From assembly GCF_004912195.1 (NCBI RefSeq), contig NZ_STGW01000001.1, positions 709,109 to 773,108 on the forward strand: a stretch of DNA of 64,000 nucleotides, in the 5' to 3' direction. Shown here piece by piece: positions 24,559 through 33,011 of the stretch. This DNA comes from Nocardioides caeni (GTDB lineage: Bacteria > Actinomycetota > Actinomycetes > Propionibacteriales > Nocardioidaceae). The stretch's first letter is position 1. Each line of letters opens with the position of its first letter. Both the position numbers and the translations under genes were made by a program. Under the pieces are notes generated by a model. It was not told the origin of the DNA and searched no databases. It saw only the letters and a list, made by a program, of their open reading frames with translations.

Positions 24559-26718
24559 GTGGATGAAGAGGCGATCAACGCAGTTCGCGCCGTCGTCGGC
24601 GAGGTGCTCGAGCGTGAGGCGGATGCCGGGTCGTGGACGGCCTGGGCCAGCTCCGGACTCACCTCCCTGGCGGTGCCGGAGGACCAGGGTGGCGAGGGTC
24701 TCGGGCTCACCGAGATCGCCGTCCTGCTGCGCGAGGCCGGCCGCGCCGGCGTGCAGGTCCCCGCGTGGGAGACCCTCTGCTGTGGAGCGCTGACCCTGGC
24801 GTCCCATGGCACGGAGGCGCAGCGCAAGGAGCTGCTCCCCGGCGTCGCCGCCGGCGAGATCGTCCTGACGCCCGCCCTCCGGGGCGAGGCGAGCCATGCG
24901 GACGGGCGCGTGTCCGGCCGCAAGGTCGCCGTGACCCACGCCGATGCGGCGCACCGCCTGCTCGTCACCGCCCGTGACGGCGACCGTGACGTCGTCGCCC
25001 TCGTCGACCCGCAGGGCCCCGGCGTCACGCTGCTGCCCGCGAGCGCATCGAGCGCGACCCCGCAGCACACCGTCGTCCTCGACGACGCCCCCGCCGACGT
25101 CCTGGAGGACGGCGCCGCCGCCCGCCTCGACGACCTGGCCCGGGCGGGCCTCGCCGTGCTGGCGGCCGGCGTGCTCGCGGGCGCTCGCGACCTGACCGCC
25201 GACTACGTCAAGGGACGTCGCCAGTTCGGGCGTGCCCTTGCCGAGTTCCAGGCCGTGTCGCTCCAGATGGCCGACGTCTACGTCGCCTCGCGCACCCTCG
25301 ACCTCGCCGCCGACAACGCGGTCTGGCGGGTGGCGGAGGGACTGCCGGCGGGGGAGGACCTCGCCGTCGCCGGCTACTGGGCCAGCCAGGTGGCGCCCTA
25401 CGCCTTCCGCACCTGCCACCACCTGCACGGTGGCATGGGCGTCGACATCACCTATCCGCTGGTCGGCTACACGACCTGGGGCACCGACCTCGCCCACGTG
25501 CTCGACACGACCGCCGCGCAGGTCCCGGTCGAGTCCAGCGCGACGAAGAACCTGGAGCTGACCGACGAGCAGCGCGCCCTCAAGGCACGGCTGCGCGACT
25601 ACTTCGGCGGTGTCGCCGCGGAGTACGCCGGCCAGCACGACCCGGATCCGGTCGAGGGAGCGTGGGACCGGCACGGCCCGACGTACTCCCGACTGATCCG
25701 ACAGCTCGGCACCGACGGCTGGATGGGCGTCGGCTGGCCGAAGGAGTACGGCGGCCACGGGCTCGGCGAGATCGAGCAGACGATCTTCGCCAACGAGGCG
25801 CAGTACGCCGACGTGCACCTGCCGTCCGTCACGCTGCAGACCGTCGGCCCCACCCTGATCCGCTACGGCACCGAGAAGCAGAAGGACCTGTTCCTCAAGC
25901 GGATCCTCGAGGGTGACGTGCACTTCGCGATCGGCTACTCCGAGCCCGACGCCGGCACCGACCTCGCCTCCCTGCGGACCACCGCGAGGAGGGACGGCGA
26001 CCACTACGTCGTCAACGGCCAGAAGATGTGGACCACCGGCGGCCACCACGCCGACTACCTGTGGCTCGCGGTGCGCACCGATCCGGACGCGCCGAAGCAC
26101 AAGGGCATCTCGATCCTCATCGTGGACACCAAGGACCCCGGCTACAGCTGGACGCCGATCATCACGGCCGACGGCTCCCACCACGTCAACGCGACCTACT
26201 TCAACGACGTCCGCGTGCCCGTCGACATGCTCGTCGGCGAGGAGAACCAGGGCTGGCGGCTGATCACGACCCAGCTCAACCACGAGCGGGTCATGCTCGG
26301 CCCGGCCGGCAGGATCGAGGGCCTGCGCGACCGGGTCGTCCGGTGGGCCGACGCGGCGGGTGTCCGCGACGAGCCCGACGTGCGCGACCTGCTCGGAAAG
26401 ACCACCGCCGTCTTCCGCATCAACGAGCTGCTGAACTGGGAGGTCGCGCGTGCCGCGGCCTCGGGCGAGCTCAAGGTGGCCGACGCGTCGTCGTCCAAGG
26501 TCTTCGCGTCCGACCAGGTCCAGCACCTGCTCGCCGACCTGGTCTCGCTGGTCCACCGCCACGGCGATCCGGGCGACCCGGCGACCAGGGAGCTGCTCGA
26601 CTACCTCGACGGCCAGGCCAAGCGCAACCTCGTCATCACCTTCGGTGGTGGGGTCCAGGAGGTCCAGCGCGAGCTGATCTCGATGTTCGGCCTCGGTCTC
26701 CCGCGGGTTCCGCGATGA
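24559..26718 (+). CDS. chsE1-chsE2: Fused ChsE1-ChsE2 acyl-CoA dehydrogenase
   Basis: Polypeptide of 719 residues with two acyl-CoA dehydrogenase units. The N-terminal unit (about 1-345) resembles FadE28/ChsE1 (GRRQFGRALAEFQAVSLQMAD, HLHGGMGVDITYPL); the C-terminal unit (about 350-719) strongly resembles FadE29/ChsE2 (GYSEPDAGTDLASLRTTA, NGQKMWTTG, APKHKGISILIVDTKDPGY, QLNHERVMLGPAGR). In M. tuberculosis these are separate genes forming an alpha2beta2 enzyme that dehydrogenates 3-oxo-4-pregnene-20-carboxyl-CoA. Here one gene encodes both, followed directly by chsH2-chsH1-ltp2 homologues, so the same reaction is inferred. Leaderless GTG start next to a KstR operator; stop overlaps the next gene (ATGA). 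Confidence 0.88.
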   Translation: MDEEAINAVRAVVGEVLEREADAGSWTAWASSGLTSLAVPEDQGGEGLGLTEIAVLLREAGRAGVQVPAWETLCCGALTLASHGTEAQRKELLPGVAAGEIVLTPALRGEASHADGRVSGRKVAVTHADAAHRLLVTARDGDRDVVALVDPQGPGVTLLPASASSATPQHTVVLDDAPADVLEDGAAARLDDLARAGLAVLAAGVLAGARDLTADYVKGRRQFGRALAEFQAVSLQMADVYVASRTLDLAADNAVWRVAEGLPAGEDLAVAGYWASQVAPYAFRTCHHLHGGMGVDITYPLVGYTTWGTDLAHVLDTTAAQVPVESSATKNLELTDEQRALKARLRDYFGGVAAEYAGQHDPDPVEGAWDRHGPTYSRLIRQLGTDGWMGVGWPKEYGGHGLGEIEQTIFANEAQYADVHLPSVTLQTVGPTLIRYGTEKQKDLFLKRILEGDVHFAIGYSEPDAGTDLASLRTTARRDGDHYVVNGQKMWTTGGHHADYLWLAVRTDPDAPKHKGISILIVDTKDPGYSWTPIITADGSHHVNATYFNDVRVPVDMLVGEENQGWRLITTQLNHERVMLGPAGRIEGLRDRVVRWADAAGVRDEPDVRDLLGKTTAVFRINELLNWEVARAAASGELKVADASSSKVFASDQVQHLLADLVSLVHRHGDPGDPATRELLDYLDGQAKRNLVITFGGGVQEVQRELISMFGLGLPRVPR

Positions 26719-27260
26719 GCGCCGCCGAGGAGGCCCGGGAGCTCGTCCCGGCGGATGTCCACGCCCGGATCACCGCCGAGGCCGACCGCATCGCCGGCTA
26801 CGGCGAGACCGCCGAGACCCTCGCGCCGTACCCGGTCAACCAGGCGACGATCGGGACCTGGCTCGACGCGATGGGCTATGACAACGCACGCTTCCGTGAG
26901 GGCGAGGCACCGCCGTCGATGGCCCAGGTCTGGACCATGCCGGGCCTGGGGCGCAAGCGCTCCGACGACGACCCCCTGCACTCGATGATGGGCGTCCTCA
27001 CCGCGGAGGGCTTCACTGCCGTCCTCGGCACCAACTGCGAGCAGACCTATGAGCGCTACCTCAAGGTCGGTGAGCAGCCGCGGGTGACGACGGCGCTCGA
27101 GTCGGTGGTGGGTCCGAAGGCGACCGGCATGGGCGTCGGCTACTTCGTGACCTCGCGCAACACCTGGTACGTGGATCGCGAGGACGGCACGTCCGAGAAG
27201 GTCGCGACCATGCTCTTCCGTGTGCTCAAGTTCATCCCGCGGACCAAGGCGCAGTCGTGA
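26715..27260 (+). CDS. chsH2N: ChsH2 MaoC-like half (separate gene)
   Basis: Hot-dog-fold MaoC-like protein of 181 residues matching in length and position the N-terminal half of ChsH2, the larger subunit of the steroid enoyl-CoA hydratase. Seen: ADRIAGYGETAETLAPYPVN, MAQVWTMPGLG, ERYLKVGEQ, and a C-terminal FVTSRNTWY strand; the hydratase acidic/His motif is not evident, as expected for the non-catalytic half. It should pair with ChsH1 (27673-28050). In M. tuberculosis ChsH2 also carries a DUF35 domain on the same chain; here that domain is the next gene, overlapping by four bases (GTGA). Confidence 0.85.
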   Translation: MSAAEEARELVPADVHARITAEADRIAGYGETAETLAPYPVNQATIGTWLDAMGYDNARFREGEAPPSMAQVWTMPGLGRKRSDDDPLHSMMGVLTAEGFTAVLGTNCEQTYERYLKVGEQPRVTTALESVVGPKATGMGVGYFVTSRNTWYVDREDGTSEKVATMLFRVLKFIPRTKAQS

Positions 27261-27676
27261 CCGGCCCGGTGCGCCCGGTCGTCAACCGGGACAACGCCTA
27301 CTTCTTCGAAGGTACGCGCGATCAGGAGCTGCGCCTGCAGAAGTGCAACGCCTGCGGCGTCCTCCGGCACCCGCCCGGGCCGGCGTGCCCGGACTGTGGT
27401 GCGTTCGACCGTGGCCACGTCGTCGCGGCCGGCACCGGCACGGTGTTCTCGTTCCTGGTCCACCACGCGCCACAGGTGCCGGGCAAGGAGCTGCCGCTCG
27501 TCATCGCCCTGCTCGACCTCGACGAGGGCGTGCGGATGGTCGCCGAGGTTGCCGGGGTGCCACCCGAGGGCCCGGACGGCCTGCAGATCGGCGAGCGCCT
27601 CGCCGTGGACTGGAACGTGATCGACGACGAGCTGACCCTGCCGATCTGGCGTCGGGTCGAGGGGAGCAGGGCATGA
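27257..27676 (+). CDS. chsH2C: DUF35 OB-fold/zinc-ribbon protein, ChsH2 C-terminal half
   Basis: DUF35 protein of 139 residues: N-terminal helical segment, a zinc ribbon with CNACG and CPDCG (four cysteines at about residues 30-48) and an OB-fold C-terminal part. It equals the C-terminal half of mycobacterial ChsH2, which is known to bind the aldolase Ltp2 and be needed for its activity. Starts with GTG overlapping the stop of the MaoC half and ends overlapping chsH1 (ATGA), so equal production is likely. A stand-alone DUF35 subunit could bridge hydratase and aldolase without covalent linkage. Confidence 0.87.
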   Translation: MTGPVRPVVNRDNAYFFEGTRDQELRLQKCNACGVLRHPPGPACPDCGAFDRGHVVAAGTGTVFSFLVHHAPQVPGKELPLVIALLDLDEGVRMVAEVAGVPPEGPDGLQIGERLAVDWNVIDDELTLPIWRRVEGSRA

Positions 27677-28050
27677 AGGTCGGGGACCGTCTGGCGGAGT
27701 GGAGCCTCCCGCTCACGCCGACCACGATCGTGAGCACGGCCATCGCGACCAGGGACTGGCAGGACGTCCACCACGACCGCGACATCGCGCAGGCGGCCGG
27801 CTCCAAGGACATCTTCATGAACATCCTGACCAGCAACGGCCTGGTGGAGAAGTACGTCGCCGACGCCCTCGGTCACGACGTCCTCATCAAGGGGATCTCG
27901 ATCCGGCTGGGCGCTCCGGCCCACCCCTACGACACGCTCACGTTCGCCGGTGAGGTCACCGCGGTGGAGGACGGCGAGATCACCCTCAAGGTCGTCGGGT
28001 CGGTGTCCCTCGGCGACCACGTCATCGGCACGGTCCGGGTCGCGGCATGA
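27673..28050 (+). CDS. chsH1: Steroid enoyl-CoA hydratase small subunit ChsH1
   Basis: MaoC-type hot-dog protein of 125 residues that carries the catalytic hydratase motif RDWQDVHHD at 27-35, with Asp28 and His33 in the positions expected for the catalytic pair. In the mycobacterial pathway the ChsH1-ChsH2 complex adds water to the 17(20)-double bond of the C22 steroid CoA ester, producing the 17-hydroxy substrate of Ltp2. The ATG overlaps the DUF35 stop, and the 3' end overlaps ltp2 by four bases. Confidence 0.9.
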   Translation: MKVGDRLAEWSLPLTPTTIVSTAIATRDWQDVHHDRDIAQAAGSKDIFMNILTSNGLVEKYVADALGHDVLIKGISIRLGAPAHPYDTLTFAGEVTAVEDGEITLKVVGSVSLGDHVIGTVRVAA

Positions 28051-29222
28051 CCGGCGACCGAACACTGTCGGGCAAGGCGTCGATCGTCGGCATCGGCGCC
28101 ACCGAGTTCTCCAAGGAGTCCGGCCGCTCGGAGCTGCAGCTCTCCGTAGAGGCGATCCGTGACGCGCTCGCCGACTGCGGTCTCACGCCCGCGGACGTCG
28201 ACGGTCTGGTCACCTTCACGATGGACACCTCCTCGGAGATCGCCGTCGCCCGCGAGCTCGGCATCCCCGAGCTCCGCTTCTTCAGCCGGATCAACTACGG
28301 CGGCGGCGCCGCCTGCGGCACGGTGCAGCAGGCCGCCATGGCGGTGGCGACCGGCGTCGCGGACGTCGTCGTCTGCTATCGCGGATTCAACGAACGATCC
28401 GGCCAGCGCTTCGGCCAGGTGCAGAACTGGGCGGCAGTCCAGGTCAACACCAACGGCCTCGACAACGCCTGGACCTATCCGCTCGGCCTCAGCACGCCGG
28501 CGGCCACCGTGGCCATGCAGGCGCGTCGCTACATGCACGAGTTCGGCGCCACCTCCGAGGACTTCGGCCGGGTCGCGGTCGCCGACCGCAAGCACGCTGC
28601 CACCAACCCGAAGGCGTTCTTCTTCGGCAAGCCGATCACCCTCGAGGACCACCAGGCCTCGCGGATGATCGCCGACCCCCTACACCTCCTCGACTGCTGC
28701 CAGGAGTCCGACGGCGCGGTCGCGATCGTGGTGACCTCGCCCGAGCGGGCGCGGGACCTGGCGCAGCGGCCGGCACACATCGCCGCTGCGGCGCAGGGAT
28801 CGGCGCGCGACCAGTTCGTCATGACGTCCTACTACCGCGACGACATCGGCATCCCCGAGATCGGCGTGGTCGGACGACAGCTGTGGCAGCAGGCGGGCAT
28901 CACGGCCGCGGACCTGCCCATGGCCATCCTCTATGACCACTTCACGCCCTACGTCCTCATGCAGCTGGAGGAGCTCGGCTTCTGCGGCCGCGGCGAGGCG
29001 AAGGACTTCGTCAAGGACGGCGCGCTCGAGGTCGGCGGCCGGCTCCCGATCAACACCCACGGCGGGCAGCTCGGCGAGGCCTACATCCACGGCATGAACG
29101 GCATCGCCGAAGGTGTGCGGCAGATCCGCGGCACCTCGGTCAACCCGGTCGCCGACGCGCACCACGTGCTCGTCACGGCCGGCACGGGCGTGCCGACCTC
29201 GGGGCTGATCCTGTCGGCCTGA
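28047..29222 (+). CDS. ltp2: Steroid side-chain aldolase Ltp2 (thiolase-like)
   Basis: Thiolase-superfamily (SCP-x/lipid-transfer-protein) enzyme of 391 residues, known to catalyse the retro-aldol cleavage of 17-hydroxy-3-oxo-4-pregnene-20-carboxyl-CoA to androstenedione and propionyl-CoA. Thiolase landmarks are seen (NYGGGAACGTVQQAA, CCQESDGAVAIVV, NTHGGQLGEAYIHG). Tyr296 (ILYDHF) and Tyr346 (EAYIHG) correspond well to the two catalytic tyrosines described for actinobacterial Ltp2. Last gene of the KstR operon; it ends the degradation of the side chain and is adjacent to its DUF35 partner gene. Confidence 0.92.
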   Translation: MTGDRTLSGKASIVGIGATEFSKESGRSELQLSVEAIRDALADCGLTPADVDGLVTFTMDTSSEIAVARELGIPELRFFSRINYGGGAACGTVQQAAMAVATGVADVVVCYRGFNERSGQRFGQVQNWAAVQVNTNGLDNAWTYPLGLSTPAATVAMQARRYMHEFGATSEDFGRVAVADRKHAATNPKAFFFGKPITLEDHQASRMIADPLHLLDCCQESDGAVAIVVTSPERARDLAQRPAHIAAAAQGSARDQFVMTSYYRDDIGIPEIGVVGRQLWQQAGITAADLPMAILYDHFTPYVLMQLEELGFCGRGEAKDFVKDGALEVGGRLPINTHGGQLGEAYIHGMNGIAEGVRQIRGTSVNPVADAHHVLVTAGTGVPTSGLILSA

Positions 29223-29253
29223 CGGAGATGCCGATCGTCCGGGGTGAGACCCG

Positions 29254-29280
29254 CCACAGCGCGCAGCCCGCGCGGTGTGG
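29254..29280 (+). terminator. Terminator-like hairpin after ltp2
   Basis: CCACA-GCGCG pairs with CGCGC-(GG)-TGTGG around a CAGCC loop, with a two-base bulge. It lies 32 bases after the ltp2 stop and before the FMN riboswitch, a sensible place to end the steroid operon. No U-tract follows, which is common in high-GC actinobacteria. Confidence 0.5.
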
Positions 29281-29299
29281 GACGATGGGAGCAAGAGCT

Positions 29300-29455
29300 C
29301 GCGTGCTCTGGGGTCGGTGAAACTCCGAGCCGGCGGTGACTGATCCGAAGCCTCGTCGCTTCGCTCAGAAGTCCGCGACCCGATCGCAGCCAGTGATCGG
29401 TTGACCAGGTGGAAATCCTGGACCGACGGTCAAAGTCCGGATGGGAAGTGCACGC
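29300..29455 (+). promoter_or_regulatory. FMN riboswitch (RFN element)
   Basis: The conserved RFN core is readable in order: GGGTCGGTGAAACTCCGAGCC, GGCGGTGA, a variable hairpin, AGTCCGCGACCC, then TTGACCAGGTGGAAATCCTGG, ACCGACGGT and the closing AAAGTCCGGATGGGAAG. It lies about 90 bases before ribD in the riboflavin operon. FMN binding would reduce ribD-ribE-ribBA-ribH expression. The remaining leader (29456-29546) includes a small CCGTG/CACGG hairpin (29517-29530) near the start; whether control is at transcription or translation cannot be told, and no U-rich terminator is seen. Confidence 0.95.
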
Positions 29456-29546
29456 ACGAGCGTCGTGACGGTGAGCGCAGTCCGCCCACCCCGCGACGTC
29501 CTGCCAGCCCCGGAGCCCGTGACACCACGGACCAGAGAGGCCAGCA

Positions 29547-30635
29547 GTGACCACCACTCCGCCGGAGAGCTTCGCTCGGGAGTACGACGCCATGCGTCGC
29601 GCCCTCGTGCTGGCGGCCACGCCCGGCGTACCCCTCCACCCCAACCCGCGGGTCGGCTGTGTGCTGCTGTCCCCCGAGGGGGAGGTCGTCGGTGAGGGCT
29701 TCCACCACGGCGCGGGCACCCCGCACGCGGAGGTGGAGGCGCTGGCCGCGGCCGGTGAGCGCGCCCGCGGCGCGACGGCGGTCGTCACGCTCGAGCCGTG
29801 CAACCACACCGGTCGCACCGGACCCTGCTCGCAGGCGCTGCTGCAGGCCGGCGTGGCGCGGGTCGTGGTCGCCCAGCGCGACCCCAACCCGGAGGCCCAG
29901 GGCGGCCTCGACGTCCTCGCGGCGGCGGGCGTCGAGACCGACGCCGGACTGCTGGCCGACGAGTCCCTGGCCCTCAACCCCGCGTGGACCTTCGCGCACG
30001 TGCACGGCCGGCCGTTCGTGACCTGGAAGTTCGCGACCACGCTCGACGGCCGCAGCGCCGCCTCCGACGGGACCTCCCGCTGGGTGTCGTCCCGGGCGGC
30101 CCGGCTGGACACGCACCTGCTGCGCGGGCTGTGCGACACCATGCTCGTCGGCACCAACACGGTCGAGGTCGACGACCCGCACCTGACCGTCCGTGACGCC
30201 GACGACGTCCTCGCGCCCGTGCAGCCACTGCGGGTGGTGATGGGGGAGCGCGACCTCGATCCCGCCCGTCGCGTCCTCGACGACGCGGCCCCGACGGTCC
30301 ACCTGCGCACCCAGGACCCCGCGAAGGCGTTGGCGACCCTCTATGCCGAGCACGACCGGCACCACGTCTTCCTGGAGGGCGGGCCCACCCTCGCCGCGGC
30401 CTACCTCAAGGCCGGACTCGTCGACGAGGTCGTCACCTACGTCGCGCCGATGCTGCTGGGCGCCGGGAGGTCCAGCGTCGGCAAGCTCGGAATCCGCACG
30501 ATCGACAAGGCGTTGCGTCTCGAGCTGGTCGACGCGACCGTGCTCGGCGCGGGCGAGGAGGCCAACGTCCGCCTCGTCATGAGGCCTGGGTCTCGAGGCT
30601 CGCAAGCTCGCACCTCGACCGACGAGAGGAACTGA
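29547..30635 (+). CDS. ribD: Bifunctional riboflavin deaminase/reductase RibD
   Basis: Converts the first pyrimidine intermediate of riboflavin synthesis by deamination then side-chain reduction. The N-terminal deaminase (about 1-145) has the zinc motif HAE at 60-62 with C85 and C94 in PCNHTGRTGPC; the C-terminal NADPH reductase (about 150-345) has TLDGRSAASDGTSRWV and FLEGGPTLAAAYL. The protein is 362 residues with a GTG start. Its last 17 residues (from GSRGSQ) come from a palindromic repeat and are not typical of the family. First gene behind the FMN riboswitch. Confidence 0.95.
   Translation: MTTTPPESFAREYDAMRRALVLAATPGVPLHPNPRVGCVLLSPEGEVVGEGFHHGAGTPHAEVEALAAAGERARGATAVVTLEPCNHTGRTGPCSQALLQAGVARVVVAQRDPNPEAQGGLDVLAAAGVETDAGLLADESLALNPAWTFAHVHGRPFVTWKFATTLDGRSAASDGTSRWVSSRAARLDTHLLRGLCDTMLVGTNTVEVDDPHLTVRDADDVLAPVQPLRVVMGERDLDPARRVLDDAAPTVHLRTQDPAKALATLYAEHDRHHVFLEGGPTLAAAYLKAGLVDEVVTYVAPMLLGAGRSSVGKLGIRTIDKALRLELVDATVLGAGEEANVRLVMRPGSRGSQARTSTDERN
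30589..30622. repeat. Palindromic repeat within the ribD 3' end
   Basis: GGTCTCGAGG (30589-30598) and CCTCGACC (30613-30620) form an imperfect inverted repeat around GCTCGC-type sequence. Its form matches a repeat I remember as frequent between genes of Nocardioides, which would make it a dispersed element that has extended the ribD reading frame. Only one copy was found here, so the family assignment is tentative. Confidence 0.45.
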
Positions 30636-30639
30636 GGAG

Positions 30640-31260
30640 ATGTTCACCGGCATCGTCGAGGAGCTCGGCACCGTCACCGTCGTGGAGGACCAGGGCGACG
30701 CGGTCCGCCTGACCATCGCCTGCGACGTCGCCATCAGCGACGCAGCGCTCGGCGACTCGATCGCCGTCAACGGCTGCTGCCTCACCGTCGCTGACCTCAC
30801 GGCCACGACCTGGACCGCCGACGTGATGGCCGAGAGCCTCGCCAAGACCAGCCTCGGCGGCATCGCCGTCGGCGATCAGGTCAACCTCGAGCGTGCCGTC
30901 ACCGCGGAGACGCGGCTCGGCGGCCACATCGTCCAGGGCCACGTCGACGGTGTCGGCGAGATCGTGTCGCGGTCGCCCAGCGAGCACTGGGAGGTCGTGG
31001 AGATCGCCCTGCCCGCGGAGATGGGCCGCTACCTCGTCGACAAGGGCTCGATCACCGTCGACGGCACGTCCCTGACCGTGGTCGAGGCCGGCGACGCCAG
31101 CTTCACGGTCAGCCTGATCCCCGAGACCCTCGCCCGCACCACGCTCGGCTTCCGCGCCGTCGGCGACCGGGTCAACCTCGAGGTCGACGTCATCGCCAAG
31201 CACGTCGAGAAGCTCGTCCGTGCCTACACCAGCCGCAGCACCACCAGCAAGGAGAACTGA
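30640..31260 (+). CDS. ribE: Riboflavin synthase alpha subunit
   Basis: Dismutates two molecules of 6,7-dimethyl-8-ribityllumazine to riboflavin. It begins with the invariant [10 protein letters not shown] and shows the two lumazine-binding barrel repeats typical of the enzyme: residues about 1-97 ([11 protein letters not shown]) and from about 98 ([26 protein letters not shown]). At 206 residues it is of usual length. Translation starts five bases after the ribD stop with GAGGAG just upstream, so it is part of the FMN-controlled operon. Confidence 0.96.
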   Translation: MFTGIVEELGTVTVVEDQGDAVRLTIACDVAISDAALGDSIAVNGCCLTVADLTATTWTADVMAESLAKTSLGGIAVGDQVNLERAVTAETRLGGHIVQGHVDGVGEIVSRSPSEHWEVVEIALPAEMGRYLVDKGSITVDGTSLTVVEAGDASFTVSLIPETLARTTLGFRAVGDRVNLEVDVIAKHVEKLVRAYTSRSTTSKEN

Positions 31261-31261
31261 C

Positions 31262-32503
31262 ATGTCCGTCCGACTGGACCCGGTCGAGCAGGCGATCGCC
31301 GACATCGCCGCGGGCAAGGCCGTCGTCGTCGTCGACGACGAGGACCGTGAGAACGAGGGCGACATCATCTTCGCCGCCAGCAAGGCGACGCCCGAGCTGA
31401 TGGCCTGGACGATCCGCTACTCCAGCGGTGTGATCTGCGCACCGATGCCCGGCGACATGCTGGATCGGCTCGAGATCCCGCTGATGACGCCGCACAACCG
31501 GGACGCCTACCGCACGGCGTACACGATCTCGGTCGATGCCCGGGACGGTACGACGACAGGCATCTCGGCCGCCGACCGTGCACGGACCGTGCGCACCCTC
31601 GCCGACTCGGCCACCGAGCCGTGGGAGCTCACCCGACCGGGCCATGTGTTCCCGTTGCGCTACCGCGAGGGTGGTGTGCTGGTGCGCCGCGGCCACACGG
31701 AGGCTGCCGTCGACCTCTGCCGCCTGGCGGGCCTGACCCCGGCCGGCGTGCTGGTCGAGGTCGTCAACGACGACGGCACGATGAAGCGTGCTCCGGAGCT
31801 GCGCGCGTTCGCGGACGAGCACGGCCTGGCGATGATCTCCATCGAGGACCTGGTCCGCTACCGGCGCCGGGTCGAGCGGCACGTCGTCCGTGAGGCGGAG
31901 ACCCGACTGCCCACGACGCACGGCGAGTTCACCGCGATCGGCTACACGATCACCGTCGACGGCAGCGAGCACGTCGCGCTGGTCTACGGCGACCCGGTGG
32001 AGGTCGCGGCCAACGGTCCGGTGCTGACCCGGGTGCACTCCGAGTGCCTCACGGGAGACGTGTTCGGGAGCAGCCGCTGCGACTGCGGCCCGCAGCTGGA
32101 CGAGGCGATGGACCGCATCGTCGAGAACGGCAGTGGTGTGGTCGTCTACCTGCGCGGCCACGAGGGCCGGGGGATCGGCCTGGTCGCCAAGCTGCAGGCC
32201 TACCAGCTGCAGGACGGCGGTCGCGACACCGTCGACGCCAACCTCGATCTGGGCCTGCCGGCCGACGCGCGTCACTACGGCGCCGCGACGCAGATCCTCA
32301 AGGACCTCGGCGTCGAGGAGGTCCGGCTGCTGACCAACAACCCCGACAAGGTCAGCTCGCTGGAGGACTACGGCATCAAGGTGTCCGAGCGGGTGCCGTT
32401 GACGCCCCACCCCAACGGCCACAACCTCGCCTACCTGCTCACCAAGCGCGACCGCATGGGGCACGACCTGCCCGACCTGATCGATCCCGAAGGAGACCGC
32501 TGA
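31262..32503 (+). CDS. ribBA: Bifunctional DHBP synthase/GTP cyclohydrolase II
   Basis: Supplies both precursors of the lumazine. The N-terminal DHBP synthase (about 1-205) has the acidic metal-binding motif [10 protein letters not shown] at 25-34 and RxGHTEA; the C-terminal GTP cyclohydrolase II (about 206-413) carries the zinc cysteines C262, C273 and C275 ([17 protein letters not shown]) and the [11 protein letters not shown] loop. Length 413 is standard for the fused actinobacterial enzyme. ATG 31262 follows the ribE stop by one base. Confidence 0.96.
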   Translation: MSVRLDPVEQAIADIAAGKAVVVVDDEDRENEGDIIFAASKATPELMAWTIRYSSGVICAPMPGDMLDRLEIPLMTPHNRDAYRTAYTISVDARDGTTTGISAADRARTVRTLADSATEPWELTRPGHVFPLRYREGGVLVRRGHTEAAVDLCRLAGLTPAGVLVEVVNDDGTMKRAPELRAFADEHGLAMISIEDLVRYRRRVERHVVREAETRLPTTHGEFTAIGYTITVDGSEHVALVYGDPVEVAANGPVLTRVHSECLTGDVFGSSRCDCGPQLDEAMDRIVENGSGVVVYLRGHEGRGIGLVAKLQAYQLQDGGRDTVDANLDLGLPADARHYGAATQILKDLGVEEVRLLTNNPDKVSSLEDYGIKVSERVPLTPHPNGHNLAYLLTKRDRMGHDLPDLIDPEGDR

Positions 32504-32504
32504 C

Positions 32505-32990
32505 ATGGCCGGACACGGCGCCCCCGACCTGGTTCCCGTCGACTGCCACGACCTGAGGGTCGCGGTCGTGGCGGCGAGCTGGCACACCGAGGTGATGGAC
32601 GGACTCATCGCCGGCGCCCAGCGGGCGTTCGCGGACCACAAGCTCGAGGAGCCCGTCGTCGTGCGGGTCCCGGGCGCCTTCGAGCTCCCGGTGACGGCGG
32701 CCGCGCTCGCGCCGTCGTACGACGCGGTCATCGCGCTCGGTGTCGTCATCCGCGGCGGCACGCCCCACTTCGACTACGTCTGCAACGCGGCCACGGACGG
32801 GTTGACGCGGGTGTCGCTCGACCACGTGACCCCGGTCGGATTCGGCCTCCTGACCTGCGACGACGAGCAGCAGGCCCTCGATCGCGCGGGCCTGGAGGGT
32901 TCCAGTGAGGACAAGGGCTACGAGGCGGCGTCGGCCGCCCTGCAGACCGCGGCCACTCTCAAGAAGGTCCGCCGGGGCTACGCAGGGTAG
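32505..32990 (+). CDS. ribH: 6,7-dimethyl-8-ribityllumazine synthase
   Basis: Penultimate enzyme of riboflavin synthesis, forming icosahedral or pentameric shells in known relatives. The 161-residue sequence shows the substrate site [13 protein letters not shown] near residue 22, [10 protein letters not shown], and [17 protein letters not shown] with the conserved histidine, followed by GFGLLTCD. Starts one base after ribBA. Completes the riboflavin pathway set except the phosphatase and the FMN/FAD kinase. Confidence 0.96.
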   Translation: MAGHGAPDLVPVDCHDLRVAVVAASWHTEVMDGLIAGAQRAFADHKLEEPVVVRVPGAFELPVTAAALAPSYDAVIALGVVIRGGTPHFDYVCNAATDGLTRVSLDHVTPVGFGLLTCDDEQQALDRAGLEGSSEDKGYEAASAALQTAATLKKVRRGYAG

Positions 32991-32997
32991 GTCCCGA

Positions 32998-33003
32998 TAG
33001 GCT
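32998..33003 (+). promoter_or_regulatory. Candidate -10 of a leaderless hisE promoter
   Basis: TAGGCT fits the TANNNT consensus and lies eight bases before the GTG of hisE, which has no Shine-Dalgarno sequence. This spacing is what leaderless actinobacterial transcripts show. A convincing -35 was not found. Confidence 0.5.
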
Positions 33004-33011
33004 GCCTCCCC

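Noticed and set aside
24025..26562. An 845-codon minus-strand open frame
   Set aside because: Antisense to the ChsE fusion gene, which is well supported. Crosses the divergent KstR promoter region, which a real gene would not.
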